From assembly GCF_024166365.1 (NCBI RefSeq), contig NC_064826.1, positions 20,422,001 through 20,486,000 on the forward strand: a DNA stretch of 64,000 nucleotides. The letters are read 5' to 3'. The notes beneath the pieces are model-generated. The model was not told the DNA's origin, did no database searches, and saw only the letters and a program-made list of their open reading frames with translations. Of the stretch, positions 10,425 to 22,249 are shown one piece after another. This DNA comes from Elephas maximus indicus. Taxonomy: Eukaryota; Chordata; Mammalia; Proboscidea; Elephantidae. Each line of letters begins with the position of its first letter. Position 1 is the first letter of the stretch. The position numbers were made by a program, and so were the translations under genes.

Positions 10425-11007
10425 CAGATAGTCCCCGATTTATGACATATTCAAGTTATGACGAACTGCACTTATGACCGCCTTTTTTTTTTTAAAGACT
10501 TTTTTTATTGTGGTAAAAGTATACGTAATAAAGTATTTGCCAATTCAACAATTTTTTTTTTTTTTTCCTTTAAACAACAAAAGCTGGATCTATCTGCTGG
10601 CCAGGGAACACACTGTGAAGAAATTCACTCAATAGTTCTCTAAGAGAAGAAATCTTCCACCCACAGCCACTGCTGTGGGTGGATTCTGACTCACAGCCAT
10701 CCTGCAGGACAGAGAACTGCCCCACTGGGGGTTTTCGTCTTGTTTTGTTTGTGTACATCTTATCGTTAGTCATTTGTTGCGGCGCGTCAATTGCTGATGT
10801 CATCATTCTCAGACGTATATTTGCAGATGTTCAATTTTATGATTTACTGTTCAAAACATTGCCAGATTTATAAAGATACTGATAATAAAAGGCAAGAATA
10901 ATGAAATCTAAAAATAAAGAGGTATTTGACATAACGTCAGAACCAACTTAGGATGGAGTGGTCAGAATGGAACCCCAGGAACTGCACCGTGAGTTGGGGA
11001 CTACCTG
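10425..11007. mobile_element. Tigger-like DNA transposon remnant with terminal inverted repeats
   Basis: The left end CAGATAGTCCCC (10425-10436) and the right end GGGGACTACCTG (10996-11007) are inverted copies with one mismatch, of the CAG...CTG type used by pogo/Tigger elements. A TA precedes the left end; the right flank is TG, so the duplication has decayed or one boundary is off. Subterminal TTATGACGAACTGCACTTAT and CAGAACCAACTTAGGATGG also look related in inverse order. No transposase is visible. A/T-rich fill lies at 10490-10570. Confidence 0.6.
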
Positions 11008-11238
11008 TGTGCAAAACCAGCTCGCAGCTACTCTGGGGGTGGGGGTGAGCGTGGGCGTGGGGGCAGGAAGCCTGACCTCAGCTCCGTCCTCACGGAGCTC
11101 CAGGAACACAGTTCGAAAACCACTCATCTTGAGTACAATCAAGAAAAGCCACCTGAAGAGATAGCTCCTTTTGCCTAAGAGGCCAAGGGCTCCTAGAGAC
11201 AGGAACGGTCCCACTTCCTGTTGCCACATTTGTAACTA

Positions 11239-11244
11239 TTTATT
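11239..11244 (-). terminator. Candidate poly(A) signal AATAAA for NRF1
   Basis: TTTATT on the plus strand reads AATAAA on the NRF1 strand, 1.77 kb after the stop codon. It lies where the repeat-poor 3' UTR ends; leftward of 11007 a DNA transposon begins. Cleavage would be expected some 10-25 bases further left. The site is chosen by position and canonical hexamer only. Confidence 0.5.
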
Positions 11245-12629
11245 GAGTGAGGCAGTCATAGACAGAATGGAGAACAACATAATTCATGCTCTGCTACTGG
11301 GGTTTTGCTTTTCTCTTCTTCTTCTTGGCAACTTCTCAAATTAGTAGGAGGCTACTTCACCAGAAAGGAATGCAGACTTTAAAGCCCTTGGGCAGCTTCA
11401 AAATGATAAAAAATAATTAAAAAAATAACAAATTATAGACCTAGGACTGTTTATATGTAAATCTCCCCCCCCCTTACATACAGGGAAAAAAAAAAACATA
11501 CAAAGAACGTTGGATAGTTTTATATAAAACAAGCAAATACAAGAATCTGAAACTTTCTCAAAGGCTGAGCAAGACATGAAGGATCTTTTAATGTTGCATT
11601 AAAAAAAACACATTAAATACACTATCACACACTCAGGGGACCCAGGAGGGGAAGGAGGAGGGCCCCCTGGACTCGAGGAGCAGAGATTTGGCCTGTCGAG
11701 AAGTCTGGTGAAGCCAGCCACTGGAGACTCAGGGCTTGCAGCTGAGAAATCGCAGAATTTAATTTAAAAAGCACTCCTGGACTATCAACACCTGTAAGGA
11801 GGAAAGCTGGCAGGGCCAGGGCCCCCCAGGATGCACCCAGAAATGCATCCGCAGTCCCTTCTGAAGCAGGGCCTGACCCAGGGGGTGCAGGGACACCCTC
11901 AGTCCTGGTCGCTTCCAACACACCACCATCGTGACGCCGCCTGATGCGTGCCAGGGTTATCTGTAGCTCCCAAAGCTGCCTCTGTTCTGCTACAGAAAGT
12001 TACAGGAAAGGACAAAACTGCTCCGCCGGTGTATCCTGGTCTACGAAGATTTTTCTCTCCCCCCTTCCAGCCCCCACCGACTCTCTCACCCCCACACGCA
12101 CCCACAAACACACACTCACACACTACTCAAACCCTTAATACTTCTGTCACCTTCAGTTCATATACACAACCAATTCAGGACTGACCTCAAAACCAGAGCA
12201 ACATTTTAATAGTCACGAGACAAAGAAGGTTTCCTGGGAACGGGAAGGGACGGGAGGCTGAGGAAAACCCTCTTGTCCCTGCCTGGTGACTTCAAGGACA
12301 AGGTCAGCACCTGGGCCAGCCTGAGGAGCGTCTGGGCTGCCAGACCACGCGGCCCCTGGCCCCTGCACGTGCATTTTCTGGACCCCGTCCCATTCTGGAA
12401 CCTCAGTCCTAGGTTAGCCCAGCAGGAGAGCTCTGGGCGGCCACTGGGAGGCAGCTTTGGTGAAGGGCATGGTCACCCCCGCCTGAGGTTGTCAGTAGCT
12501 CATCGCATGACCCTGGTATGAACAAGAACCAGGTGGCTGTGTCTGGCCACGTACCTACCACCCACTAAACTGGGTGAATTCTTCCCACAGCTCACCTTCA
12601 TTTCATACAGATAATCTCATGCGGGTCTC

Positions 12630-12738
12630 ATATATATATATATCTATTTATATATATATATGTAAATGTGTATGTCCATATGTACACATATACATATATT
12701 CACACGCACACATACACACACATAAGTATGCACACACG
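12630..12738. repeat. (TA)n / (CA)n microsatellite block in the NRF1 3' UTR
   Basis: A run of alternating TA (12630-12662, interrupted by CTATT) is followed by mixed TATG/CATA and then CACA-type repeats to 12738. On the NRF1 transcript this reads UG-rich, then UA-rich, with UGUAUAU-like words that resemble Pumilio or CFIm sites. Low complexity makes any protein site speculative. Confidence 0.85.
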
Positions 12739-13008
12739 TTTCCGCAGAAAGAAGTCCTGCCACAATTTGGCTTTTTGAGACAGTGAAACTGAGAATGCAG
12801 GATCTCACTCCACCGATCCCAGAAAATTAAAGAGTGGTGCTTAAAAAAATGCAATTCCAAAATCCGCTGTCTTTCTTCCTTTTTAAAAAAAGGTTAACAA
12901 AACTTTTCTTCCAAAGTCGAGAGACTTAATTCCATTTGATTGCACCTCTGCAAACGTGTAAAAAATTCTGAAGTAGACTAGAAAACGATGCCGTGATGTG
13001 GCTGCATG

Positions 13009-13172
13009 TCACTGTTCCAACGTTACCACCTCCACGGCCTGGCCATCCACGGTGACCGTGCTGTCCGATATTCTGGTGGTCACAGGGGCCATGGCCACCT
13101 GCACAGGCCCGTTGCCCTGGGCGAGGCTGGTCACCACAGTCTGGTACATGCTCACAGGAATCTGGACCAGTC
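13009..13172 (-). CDS. NRF1: NRF1 terminal coding exon and stop codon
   Basis: After the acceptor ...GTCTCCCCAG, the two bases GA complete the split Gly codon. There follow 53 codons, starting LVQIPVSMYQTVVTSLAQGN, ending GQAVEVVTLEQ, then TGA at 13011-13009. This is the conserved C-terminus of NRF1 (about residues 450-503). Relative to the human protein as I remember it, ISDSTVTVDGQ carries two conservative changes (Ala to Thr, Met to Val). The exon continues without a break into the 3' UTR. An overlapping plus-strand reading frame here is a shadow. Confidence 0.96.
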
Positions 13173-13744
13173 CTGGGGAGACAAAGGGAGACCGGTGGTG
13201 GGGTTGCACTCAGGGCCTGGATGTTCTGGCCCTCCAGGGTCCACTGTCTGCCAGCCCCAGGCCATCACACACCCACTGTCGAGGCACAAAACCAACCTTT
13301 TTTCTCACCTCATTTTAACTGGCTTAAACAGAATATTAGGAAAGGTTTGGAGGAATTGTGAAATATGTCTCAGGGTAGGGCCTCCCTAATTTGCCAAGAG
13401 GTAACCCTGCCTGCCTTGACATGATGCGGTACAGGCCCACCATCACAGGTGACTTCCTTGTTCCCCAGGCCCACGCCCTCTGAGCGCCTTTGTCCTCTTG
13501 GACAGGTTACCATGAATCCTCTGATATTCTGCCGCACTGCCTTCTCCAACCTTCATTCTGACTGTGTTCATGTTTCTCTCAGCTTGAAAAGAAAATATAT
13601 CTCTCGCCTCAACCCTGTCCTGTTCTCTGCCCCATCAATGTCCTTCTCTTTACAGTCAAACTTATTACAAAAGAGGTCACTGGTTGCCTGATTTTTAGAC
13701 TTCACAGAGCAACAAAAGTTAAATATACACTTTTGAATCAACTG

Positions 13745-13774
13745 TAAAAAAAAAAAAAAAAGAAAGAAAGAAAA
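13745..13774 (+). repeat. A-rich / GAAA tract
   Basis: About 18 A residues followed by AGAAAGAAAGAAAAGG. Probably the tail of an unidentified retroposed sequence or a simple repeat. Confidence 0.7.
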
Positions 13775-14614
13775 GGTGACTCTAATTACCTCCTAATATC
13801 ACGATTATTTGACAACAGAAAGGATGGTTTAATACCAATAATGGAAAAACCACATTATCTCAGGAAAGGGCAGTCCTCCCTAGGAAAGTGGATAACTTTA
13901 TATGACATTAAAAAAACAAACAAGGCAGAATAAATACACATATCTATCTCACCTCCTGTAACTAAAATTATAGTAAATGGGGGGGGGGGGAGGATATCCA
14001 TGAGGGAGGTCAACGTAGTTTCAGAAGATGCCATGCATGTGAAGTGGTTCCGCTGGGCAGAGGGGTAGAAGCCGTAAGTCCTAGGCTCAGAGAGGGAGTG
14101 TGAAGGGACAAGCAACTCAGGCCAGAGACTCATGGGCTCAGGACCCGGACACCGAGCTGTGGCAGAAACAGGGTGAAGCGGAAACAGGAATTAGCTGAAA
14201 GTTTATATTCAAATGATTGGGTCAGCCCCAACACCCAGACCCTGATACCTGTGGCCACAGGACATCTGAGAGGTTCATTCACTGTACTGAGAAACTGACA
14301 TGCAGAGGCTCACGGAAAGACCTATTGATGGGACATCTGGCAGGGAGGGAGGCAGGGAGGGGTCCTGAAGCCGACAGGTCAACCAGCTCTGCCCTCCCAC
14401 CCCCACTGCCTCCAACCTGTGGTCTGGTGTGTCGCTCACAGAGGTAGCAGAGATGGTGTGAGGAGAAGAAAATAAAAACAAAGCGCTCCCAAAACTCTAA
14501 TATCCTTAAAGACACAAGAGAAGCTCTGTATTGAAGAATGGGATATTATTATAAAAAAAGGAATATGGGAAACTTTAAAAAGAGCTCTTTAAAATTAAAA
14601 AAAATCTAATAGAT

Positions 14615-15259
14615 GATATAAGATACAACTATTGGTCTCTATTCATCCAGAACAAAAGAGAAAGAAGGAAACCACAGGCTTAAATAAGAAACTAGTCTAC
14701 AGGGCTAATGGTCTACACAAACCGTGGCCTCATCTACCTTGAGACCAAAAGAACTAGACAGTGCCAGCTACCACTACCAACTGTTCTGATCAGGGCCATT
14801 ATAGATGGATCCTGATAGAATGGGAGAAAAATATTGAACAGAGCCTCAAATTCTTAAAAAAAAAAATCTAGACTTATTGGACTGGTTGAGACTGGAGAGC
14901 TCCCTAAAACTAATGTCCTGAGATACTCTTTAAACCTTAAACTGAAACAAGCCCGAGGTCACCTTTTAGCGAAATAACAGGTTGGCTCACAAAATAAAGA
15001 ATATCAACTATGAGTACTGGGCTCCTTTAAAAAATCATCTCTATGAGACCCAATAGTTAGCAATTACTTTAAAACAAAGACAAAAAGGTAAAGGGACAGA
15101 GAAATTAGATTAACGGGAATGGAACAACAAAATGGAAATAATGAGAATGTTCACACATTGTGAAGGATGTAACATGTCACTGAACAATGCGTGTAGAAAT
15201 TGTTGAACAAGAAAATAAACTGCTGTGTAAACCACCAAAAACAGAATGAAATAGCATTT
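14615..15259 (+). mobile_element. LINE-1 3' UTR copy with target-site duplication
   Basis: L1 3' UTR words (GACAGTGCCAGCTACCACTA, CTGTTCTGATCAGGGCC, GGGAGAAAAATATTGAAC) end in ATGCGTGTAGAAATTGTTG and an A-rich end. It is flanked by a 17-bp near-perfect repeat, AAAAAAATCTAATAGAT at 14598-14614 and AAAAAAATCTAACAGAT at 15260-15276. 5'-truncated and noncoding. Confidence 0.72.
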
Positions 15260-15383
15260 AAAAAAATCTAACAGATAAGACAGAATCAAAAGAAGGATCA
15301 GAGTATAAAATCAAGGAAATCTTCCAGTGAGTAGAAAAGAAAATATTATAAGACAGAAAGAAGGGAAGTATGGACCTTAAAAA

Positions 15384-17085
15384 TAATGCAAGTACATTTC
15401 ACCAAAGAAGACATTCAGGCGGCTAATAGACACATGAGGAAATGCTCGCAATCACCAGCCATTAGAGGAATGCAAATCAAAACTACCATAAGATACCATC
15501 TCACCCTGACATTACTGGTACTAAAAAAAAAAAAAAAACAGAAAATAACAAGCGTTGGAGAGGTTGCTGGGAGATTGGAACTCCTGTGCACTGGTGGTGG
15601 GAATGCACAATGGTACAACTATTTTGGAAAACGATATGGTGCTTCCTTAATATTACACAATCCAGCAACTCCACTCCTAGGATTATATCCTAGAGAAGAG
15701 CCGTCACATGAACAGACATATTCACACCCATGTTCACTGCAGCACGATTCATAATAGCAAAAAGATGGAGACAATCCCAATGCCCATCAACAGATGAATG
15801 GATAAACAAACTATGGAACCTACACACAATGGGATACTATGAAATGATAAAGAACAATAACGAACCTGCAGAACATCTCACACCATGGATGAATCTGGAG
15901 AGCGTTATGCTGAGAGAAATAAGTCAATCACAAAAGGACAAATACTGTATAAGCCCACTATTATAAAAACTCATGAAAAGGCTTACACACAGAAGAAACA
16001 ATCTTTGATGGTTATGAGGGAGGGTAGTGTAGGGAGGGAAAAACACTAACTAGACAATAGATAAATGTAACTTTGGTGAAGGGTAAGACAGTATACAATT
16101 CTGGGGGAAGTCAACACAATTTGACAAAGGCAAAGTCATAGAAACTTCATAAACGCAAACAAACCCGTTGCCATCAAGTTGATTCTGGCTTATGGCGACC
16201 CTATAGGACAGAGCAGAACTGCCCCATAATGTTTCCAAGGAGTGGCTGGTGTATTCGAACTGCCAACCTTCTGATTAGCAGCTGAGCTCTTAACCACTGT
16301 GCTTCATAGACACATCTAAACTCCCTGAGGGACCAAGTTACTGGGCTGAGGGCTGCAGACCATGGTCTTGGGGGACATATAGCTCAACTGTCATAATGTA
16401 GTTTATAAAGAAAGTGTTCTACATCCTACTTTGGTGAGCAGCGTCTAGAGTCTTATAAGCTTATGGGCGGCCATCTAAGATACATCCACTGGTTCCATCC
16501 TGCCTGGAGCAAAGGAGAATGAAGAAAACCAAAGACAAAAGGGAAAGACTAATCCAAAGGACTAAAAGACGACAACTACCACAGCCTCTACCAGACTGAG
16601 TCCAGAACAACTAGATGGTGCCCGACTACCATTGACTGCTCTGACAGGGATCACAACAGAGGGTCCTAGACAGAGCAGGAGAAAAATGTAGAATAAAATT
16701 CAAGTTCACAAGACCTGACTAGTCTAACATAGTCTGGAGGAGCCCTGAGAGTATGGCCCCCAGAAACCCTTTTAACTCAGAACTGAAGTCACCCCTAAAG
16801 TTCACTCTTCAGCCAAAGATTAGACAGGCCCATAAAACAAACAATCACACACACAGTTCAACCACATATAGGAGACAAAATGGGCATACCAGCCCAAAAG
16901 CAAAGACAAGGAGGATGGGAAAACTGGACAAATGAAAATGGGGGACCTGAGGCTGAGAAGAGGAGAGTGTTGACACATTGCAGGCTTGGCAACCAATGTC
17001 ACAAAACAATTTATGTATTAATTGTTTAACGAGAAACTGATTTGCTCTGTAAACTTTAACCTAAAGCACAAATAAAATAAAAATA
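15384..17085 (+). mobile_element. LINE-1 ORF2 C-terminus and 3' UTR, 5'-truncated
   Basis: The stretch 15384-15970 encodes the end of L1 ORF2. Recognisable peptides include [20 protein letters not shown], and later MDEWINKLWN-like (STDEWINKLWNLHTMGYYEM) and EPAEHLTPWMNLE. Frameshifts are present between 15386-15754 and 15730-15966, so it is broken. The 3' UTR follows to an A-rich end at 17085 and is split by an AfroSINE at 16152-16301. ORF2 is the L1 endonuclease/reverse transcriptase; only its last part is here. Confidence 0.85.
16152..16301 (-). mobile_element. AfroSINE, short type, inside the L1 3' UTR
   Basis: The tail CCCGTTGCCATCAAGTTGAT is at the left and the head CTTAACCACTGTG at the right, truncated at the head. 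CTTCATA at 16145-16151 recurs at 16302-16308, a short likely target-site duplication within L1. Confidence 0.85.
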
Positions 17086-17246
17086 GTCCAAAAGTTCCAA
17101 CTTCTGATAAAAGAGAATTCCAGAGAAAAGAAAAAATAGAACATAGGAAATTATCAGACACGTCCTAAGTAAATTTCCAGAACTGAAAGACGTAAGTTTC
17201 AGATTGAAAAGGCCTATCTAGTGCAACAGATCTTAAAGGCTTCCAG

Positions 17247-17248
<2 letters not shown>

Positions 17249-17282
<34 letters not shown>
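17249..17282. repeat. (CA)n microsatellite
   Basis: About 16 uninterrupted AC dinucleotides ending in GCG. Intronic. Confidence 0.95.
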
Positions 17283-18534
17283 GTCACATATGGTACAAAG
17301 ATCTGGGAATCAGAGCAGTGCTAGGCTTCTCAACAGCAAACCTGGAAGCTAGGACGTGATGGGGCAATGCCTTCCAATGTCTGAGAGAAAATGCCTTCCA
17401 TCTAGAACTCTGTACTCAGTCCATGAAATGGTGCCCATATGAATTAAGTGTGAGGCAGAATAAAGATCTCTTCAGACTTGTACCCAAAAACCCATCAGAC
17501 TTGTAGGGGCTCAAAATATTGGCCAACCACATACCCTTTCTTAGAAAGCTCTAAAGGATATGCTCCACAAAAATAAGAGAGAAAACAAAGAAAGCAGCAG
17601 GCGTGGGATCTAAGACAGGGAATCCAGTGAAGACAATGGTGATGGGAACTGTGGGATAAAGACAAGTGGCCCAGGACAAGGGCCGTGCAGGAACCCCGGG
17701 GGAGGGCAGAACGTTCCAGGGTGAACAAGGCACTGAGGATCTGATGGGCTTGACCATGTGGCAAACAGGACCAAAAGGGGTTTTCCAGAGCTGTTACAGA
17801 CTCTGGGTAGAACCAATGATTACTACTTAAAAAGTAGAGGGAAAAAAAAAAAGCACTAACTTAAAAAAATAAGCTATACAAAAAGAGAAATGTAATCATA
17901 GTAATTATAATGTACTCCTCTTAGCAGTGAACAAGTATTACATGGTTATAATAATATAAACATACTGAATTAACAAAGAATTGTGACAATGTCTCAACTC
18001 AAGAAATAATGATGTAAGACTACTACTTAGGGCAATGAAGATACATAGAAAAAAGGCCCTAAAGTGCTGTCTCTGGGGTACACAACTTTTAAAAAAGTTT
18101 TTTGTCCTTCTTGACATTGAAAACCATATCTTACTTTAATGGAAATAAAAAATAATCTTAATAGGGATATCAGAATATCTTCTAATGCAAAAATAAAATC
18201 AAACATAAAATAAAATGTTAAATTGAATCTAACTGTATTCTAGGGGTAAGTTTTTACCAGTTTAAGTATTTCATCATGCAGCATGAAACAGAGCTTGATG
18301 TTCGGATGAGAGTCATTTTGAAAATCTAGGCTGACCCTGATGGGTGTTAACAGAAAGAAATGGAAGGCCCAGGCAGTCACCCCTCCTCACCCTTGAGAGG
18401 CTGGGCAGGAAAAGAGGAGGGAGGCCTGCTCCACAAAAGAACATGGCATTGGGAGGAGAGCTGCCCCTGGGGCCAGGCTTTGAGTTCCCAGGGTTGTGGG
18501 ACCCATATTTCTTTTATCTAGACCTTTGCAAATG

Positions 18535-18965
18535 GCTCTTAAATGTCTCTAATCAATATACCTTTCAGTTCACACCTACCTGCTACCCGAATTCTCTTTT
18601 CATATCATGTCACTCTCCTAATCTTAAACTCTCAAATTTCATGATGTTAAAAAGGTTCCCAAAGCCTATAATAAAGTTCAACTGCTTCAGCGTGGTATTC
18701 AAGGTCTTTGTGACTTCTCTTCCCCCACCCTGTGGGGCCCCACATGCATCCTGTGCTTTGGGCAGCCCCCTGGACTATTCTCGGCTCCCCAGCATATTTT
18801 TCTCTGGGCTTTTGCTCAAGTTGTTCAATACCTGGAATTCCCTTATCCTCTCTCCTTTCCCTATAAACCCCAGTTCAGCTATCCTCCCTCTCAGAAGCCT
18901 GCCCCACACCAGTCGTGGTCAATACAGAGCGTCCTCCTCTGGCTGCCATCTGGATGCTCCATAGG
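18535..18965 (+). mobile_element. L2 LINE fragment
   Basis: L2-type 3' region: GGTATTCAAGGTCTTTGTGA, CTGGGCTTTTGCTCAAGTTG, TACCTGGAATTCCC, and CAGAAGCCTGCCCCA. The long open frame at 18344-18964 (206 codons), the largest in the window, falls mostly on this repeat and has no domain of its own. Confidence 0.65.
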
Positions 18966-19159
18966 CACTGGGACAGGACTGTATAATCTGGCTTCAGCCA
19001 GTCAATGCATGTATACAGGCCTTCCCATCTGGCTGAGGGCTCCTTCAAGGCCAGTCCTGGCTCTAGTCCCTGTGATATGGGTCCATGCCCAGTGCTGTTG
19101 TTAAAACACTATCTTTATTATCATGGAAGATTTGCCCTGGAATAAAATCAAGAAAGGTT

Positions 19160-19675
19160 CAAATGCAAAACCATATATTGGCTGGCACTGCTATAACCAG
19201 AATGATCTTTTTCGAACACACAAACTGATCTTGCTACTCTCCTTTACAATTCTTCAGTCGTTTCCAAGGACCCATGGGATAGTGTCCAGACCCCTTTGCA
19301 GGTATTCCAGCCCTTCGTGTCAGCCCCTGCTGTCCAGTCAGGCCTCGTGGTCCAAGCCCAGCTCACCTTCCCTCCAGCCTGGTGAACTGTTTCCCTGAGG
19401 TTCTGCAAACAGAAACGTCCATGTCCTGCCTGGAACACCATTCTTCGCGTGGGCTTCTGGTCTTCCTCCAGGGGTCAGCTCAAGTCTCTTCCATGCTCTG
19501 TCCTGCGGTCCACGGCACATAACACATGCCTCCATGTTCCAATGACCTTATTCATTATCACTGTTTGCATGTCTTGTCTCCAAGGAGGTTGGCAGCTCCT
19601 TGAGGGAGGGGCTGAGTCTCCATCTTTGAGTTCCCAGCAGTCAGCAGTTGATCAATAAATGTTTTCTAGACTCGT
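19160..19675 (+). mobile_element. L2 LINE 3' end
   Basis: L2 order is clear: AATTCTTCAGTCGTTTCC, CTGCCTGGAACACCATTCTT, GGCAGCTCCTTGAGGGAGGG, and a terminus of GATCAATAAATGTTTTC. Confidence 0.75.
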
Positions 19676-20079
19676 GAATGAAAGCTGCCTTCTGAGATTT
19701 CATCGTGTCCCTCAGAGAATTTAGGCTGGGTGAGTAGGCTGTTTGAGAAAGGAGCTTCCAGCCCAACGTAGAGCATTATAAAAAAAATACCACATTCAGG
19801 ACTCATCCAAACAAAACCATTTTTTGAGATCCCATCTTCCATACTCTACCTCACAGTCGGGAAAGGTGTACATTCGGCCTCTACCACTGGGTGATGACAT
19901 GACTCCCCCACAAAGCTGTCTTGGGGTGAATAACTACTGACAGCGACTACATATTCTAAACATTTTTCAGAGGGAAAAATTCTATACACAGGGGTCATTT
20001 CAGAACCTCAAATGCCTTGAAATCCCAATTCCATGATTTTCACATGCAGTTTCAGTCTACATCCAACTTAAATAAATAC

Positions 20080-20440
20080 ATTACCCCCCACCCCCAATGT
20101 GGGGATTTTAGGATCTCTCCCTTTCTCTCTCACACACACAGGCCTCTGATGTGGGATTAGATGAAATCGGCTCAGTGTCTGTGACCCAGCAGCCTCTATG
20201 TCCCTGGCAAGGGAGGCGGGAGGGGCCCAGGGGCCTAGAAGCCCATCCGCCCTAAGCCGGGCTGGCTGCCCTTGGAAGGGATAATTAAATGCTGAGGCAC
20301 AGGAATCTTGCCGGGGTTGCCCCTGCATCTGCTCAGCCCGCCCTGATTAGCCCTAATCTAGACGGCATATGCTAATCCAAATGTGTATTCTGGGTCCTGT
20401 CAATTGATTATGCAACAGGAAGCCCTTCACCCTCTATAAG
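20080..20440. promoter_or_regulatory. Repeat-free intronic block with clustered homeodomain-type sites
   Basis: It carries GGATTA at 20154-20159 and TAATCC at 20373-20378 (Otx/Crx/Pitx-type), TAATTA at 20282-20287, TGATTAG at 20344-20350 and CTAATCT at 20353-20359, nearly palindromic around CCC, then AATTGATTATGCAA at 20402-20415. No repeat is recognised. A regulatory role is inference; no conservation data were available. Confidence 0.3.
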
Positions 20441-21179
20441 CTTGGAGTTTTTCCTTTAGGTTTTCAGAGTCTTATACAACCCCAGCAGCATTTGATAGCA
20501 CGTCAAAGTCCTCTCATGCCCGCTGCACATCGTTTCCTTTCTGCTAAGACTCAGGAGAAGCAGGCAGGGCAAGCGCTCTTCCCTTCACAGAGAGCAGACA
20601 CGCTCCTTCGGCTGAGCTGTGGGCTTATCATAAAGGTACATACTTATAAAATCCTGAAGAACAATCTCCATTACCCCAATATTTCAAAGCTACAAGAAAC
20701 CTCAGAGTTCAGCCAGTTTAGTAAATCCAATCTCCCTTCTTTTTCTTGAATTCAAAAGTAACAGATAAAAAGATGATTGTTTTTATAAAGCTAAAGAGGC
20801 AGTGAGAAAGTATGTGACTTTTCCCCCCAAGACCACTGGGTCTGTCGTAAAGCCAGGCGTTCTGGCTCTTGACCCGGTGGGAGTCTTCCTATGCACCGGA
20901 ATACCCTTAGCACCTAACACTACGGCCAGAGACCATCCGAAACACTGGGGACCCAGAAGGGAGAGGACTCTTCTTTGGGCTTACTGCCACTTCTCTCAAG
21001 CTTCTTGTAAAGTTTATGAAATGGGTCGAAACGGAAAAAGAGGCCAAAGGTGACAAAGGTGACTTAGGGGACTTCCCTAGAGGGTCTTGCTCCTCTCATT
21101 AGATCAACGACTCTTCACAAGGTGACAATCATCTCTTTAAAGTTTAACCCTTTTCAGAAGAATCTATAATTTACTGGTG

Positions 21180-21645
21180 ACTTATTATTTTATTAAAATT
21201 TTTTAAAACTGGTAAGATACAGAGTACAAAATAAGGACTCTACAAAAGGGTGGAGTGAAAAAAGTGAACCTCTCTCTCCTAGTCACTGTCCCCAGAGGTA
21301 ACTACTGTGGCCAGCTTCTTGGGCAGCCTGCCTAAAATAACCTATGCATTTGAAAACACCTGTGTGTGTGCGCATGTGTGTATTTTTCCCCATTGAAACA
21401 ACCCACACTATTCCTACTCTTTTGCCCCTTGCCTTTTTGGAAGGGAGCTGACTGATTTTTAATGGCTACATCGTATTCCACTGTATGGGGGTACCTGAAC
21501 TTGATTAACCAGTGCTCTAATGATTTATGCCTCAGGTTTCCAATCTTCTGCTATTATACAAGTCATTCCTCACACATGCAAATACAGGGTATATCTGCAA
21601 GGCACAATTTCCTGGTCAAAGGATGTTTCTATTTAAAAAGTTGAT
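21180..21645 (-). mobile_element. Old LINE-1 remnant (L1M type)
   Basis: It includes GGCTACATCGTATTCCACTG, AGGTTTCCAATCTTCTGCTA, and GGCACAATTTCCTGGTCAAA, the reverse-oriented order of the old L1 3' region. Heavily diverged. Confidence 0.6.
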
Positions 21646-22249
21646 AGTTACAGTAACAAGGGATACTTAACTGCTCCCCTCCCCCAATTCCCTTCAAGAC
21701 TCAAAATCTCTCTGGTAGAGGAATTTAAGATTTAACACATTTTAAGTGATAGGGATGTATTTTTGAACAGGAGCAGTCTTTGAGCCTCACAAATCATATT
21801 ACAAGGGTGGCAGGTAATGCCACCTACTCACAAGTCTGGCTTTGTCTTCAAACATAAGTGATCATTTCCTCAAATTCAGGGGCTTGGCCTTATTTTCTGC
21901 AAAATTGGAGGGGAGTACACCATGGGCACCATTAGGGGTAACTGTGAAGGTCAGGGTCACAGTCTTGAACACTGTGGATCTATCATTCATGAGCTCATCT
22001 ACTCTGTTCCTGACCTCCCCTGGGAGAAGTAAGGACTCTTATCACTCGCCTTATCACATATATGTGCGTGTGTTATGTATCTATTCATTTATTTGTTTAT
22101 GGAATCCACTTATTTATTTAGGGAGTTCATTTACTTTTTCCAAGACTAATTCTTCTAGTATCCTGAGATTTGATGAATAAGTCTGTATATTACAGTTAGC
22201 TGACTCAGTGGCAACAGGTAAATCTTCTTGAAGTAATGGTTTAACAATG

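Larger units (their letters stand above)
11220..13008 (-). other. NRF1: Probable NRF1 3' untranslated region
   Basis: The stretch between the NRF1 stop codon and the AATAAA at 11244-11239 is almost free of interspersed repeats, unlike everything around it, as expected for a conserved long 3' UTR. It contains a microsatellite block at 12630-12738 and several A/T-rich patches on the left side (11400-11620). The right limit is set by the stop codon. The left limit is inferred from the poly(A) signal. An earlier ATTAAA at 11592-11587 could give a shorter form. The length of about 1.8 kb is an inference, not read from a transcript. Confidence 0.6.

Noticed and set aside
1-11200. miR-183/96/182 cluster expected downstream of NRF1
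   Set aside because: I scanned the plus strand by eye for the mature miR-182, miR-96 and miR-183 sequences and found none. By human spacing they should lie just beyond position 1.
18344-18964. 206-codon open frame on the plus strand, the longest in the window
   Set aside because: It lies largely over an L2-like LINE fragment, reads as low-information Pro/Leu/Ser-rich peptide, lacks splice or promoter context, and matches no family I know.
21358-21380. GCGCATG word resembling an NRF1 binding site
   Set aside because: It is part of a TG-rich microsatellite-like stretch and only half of the GCGCATGCGC palindrome, so autoregulation cannot be argued.
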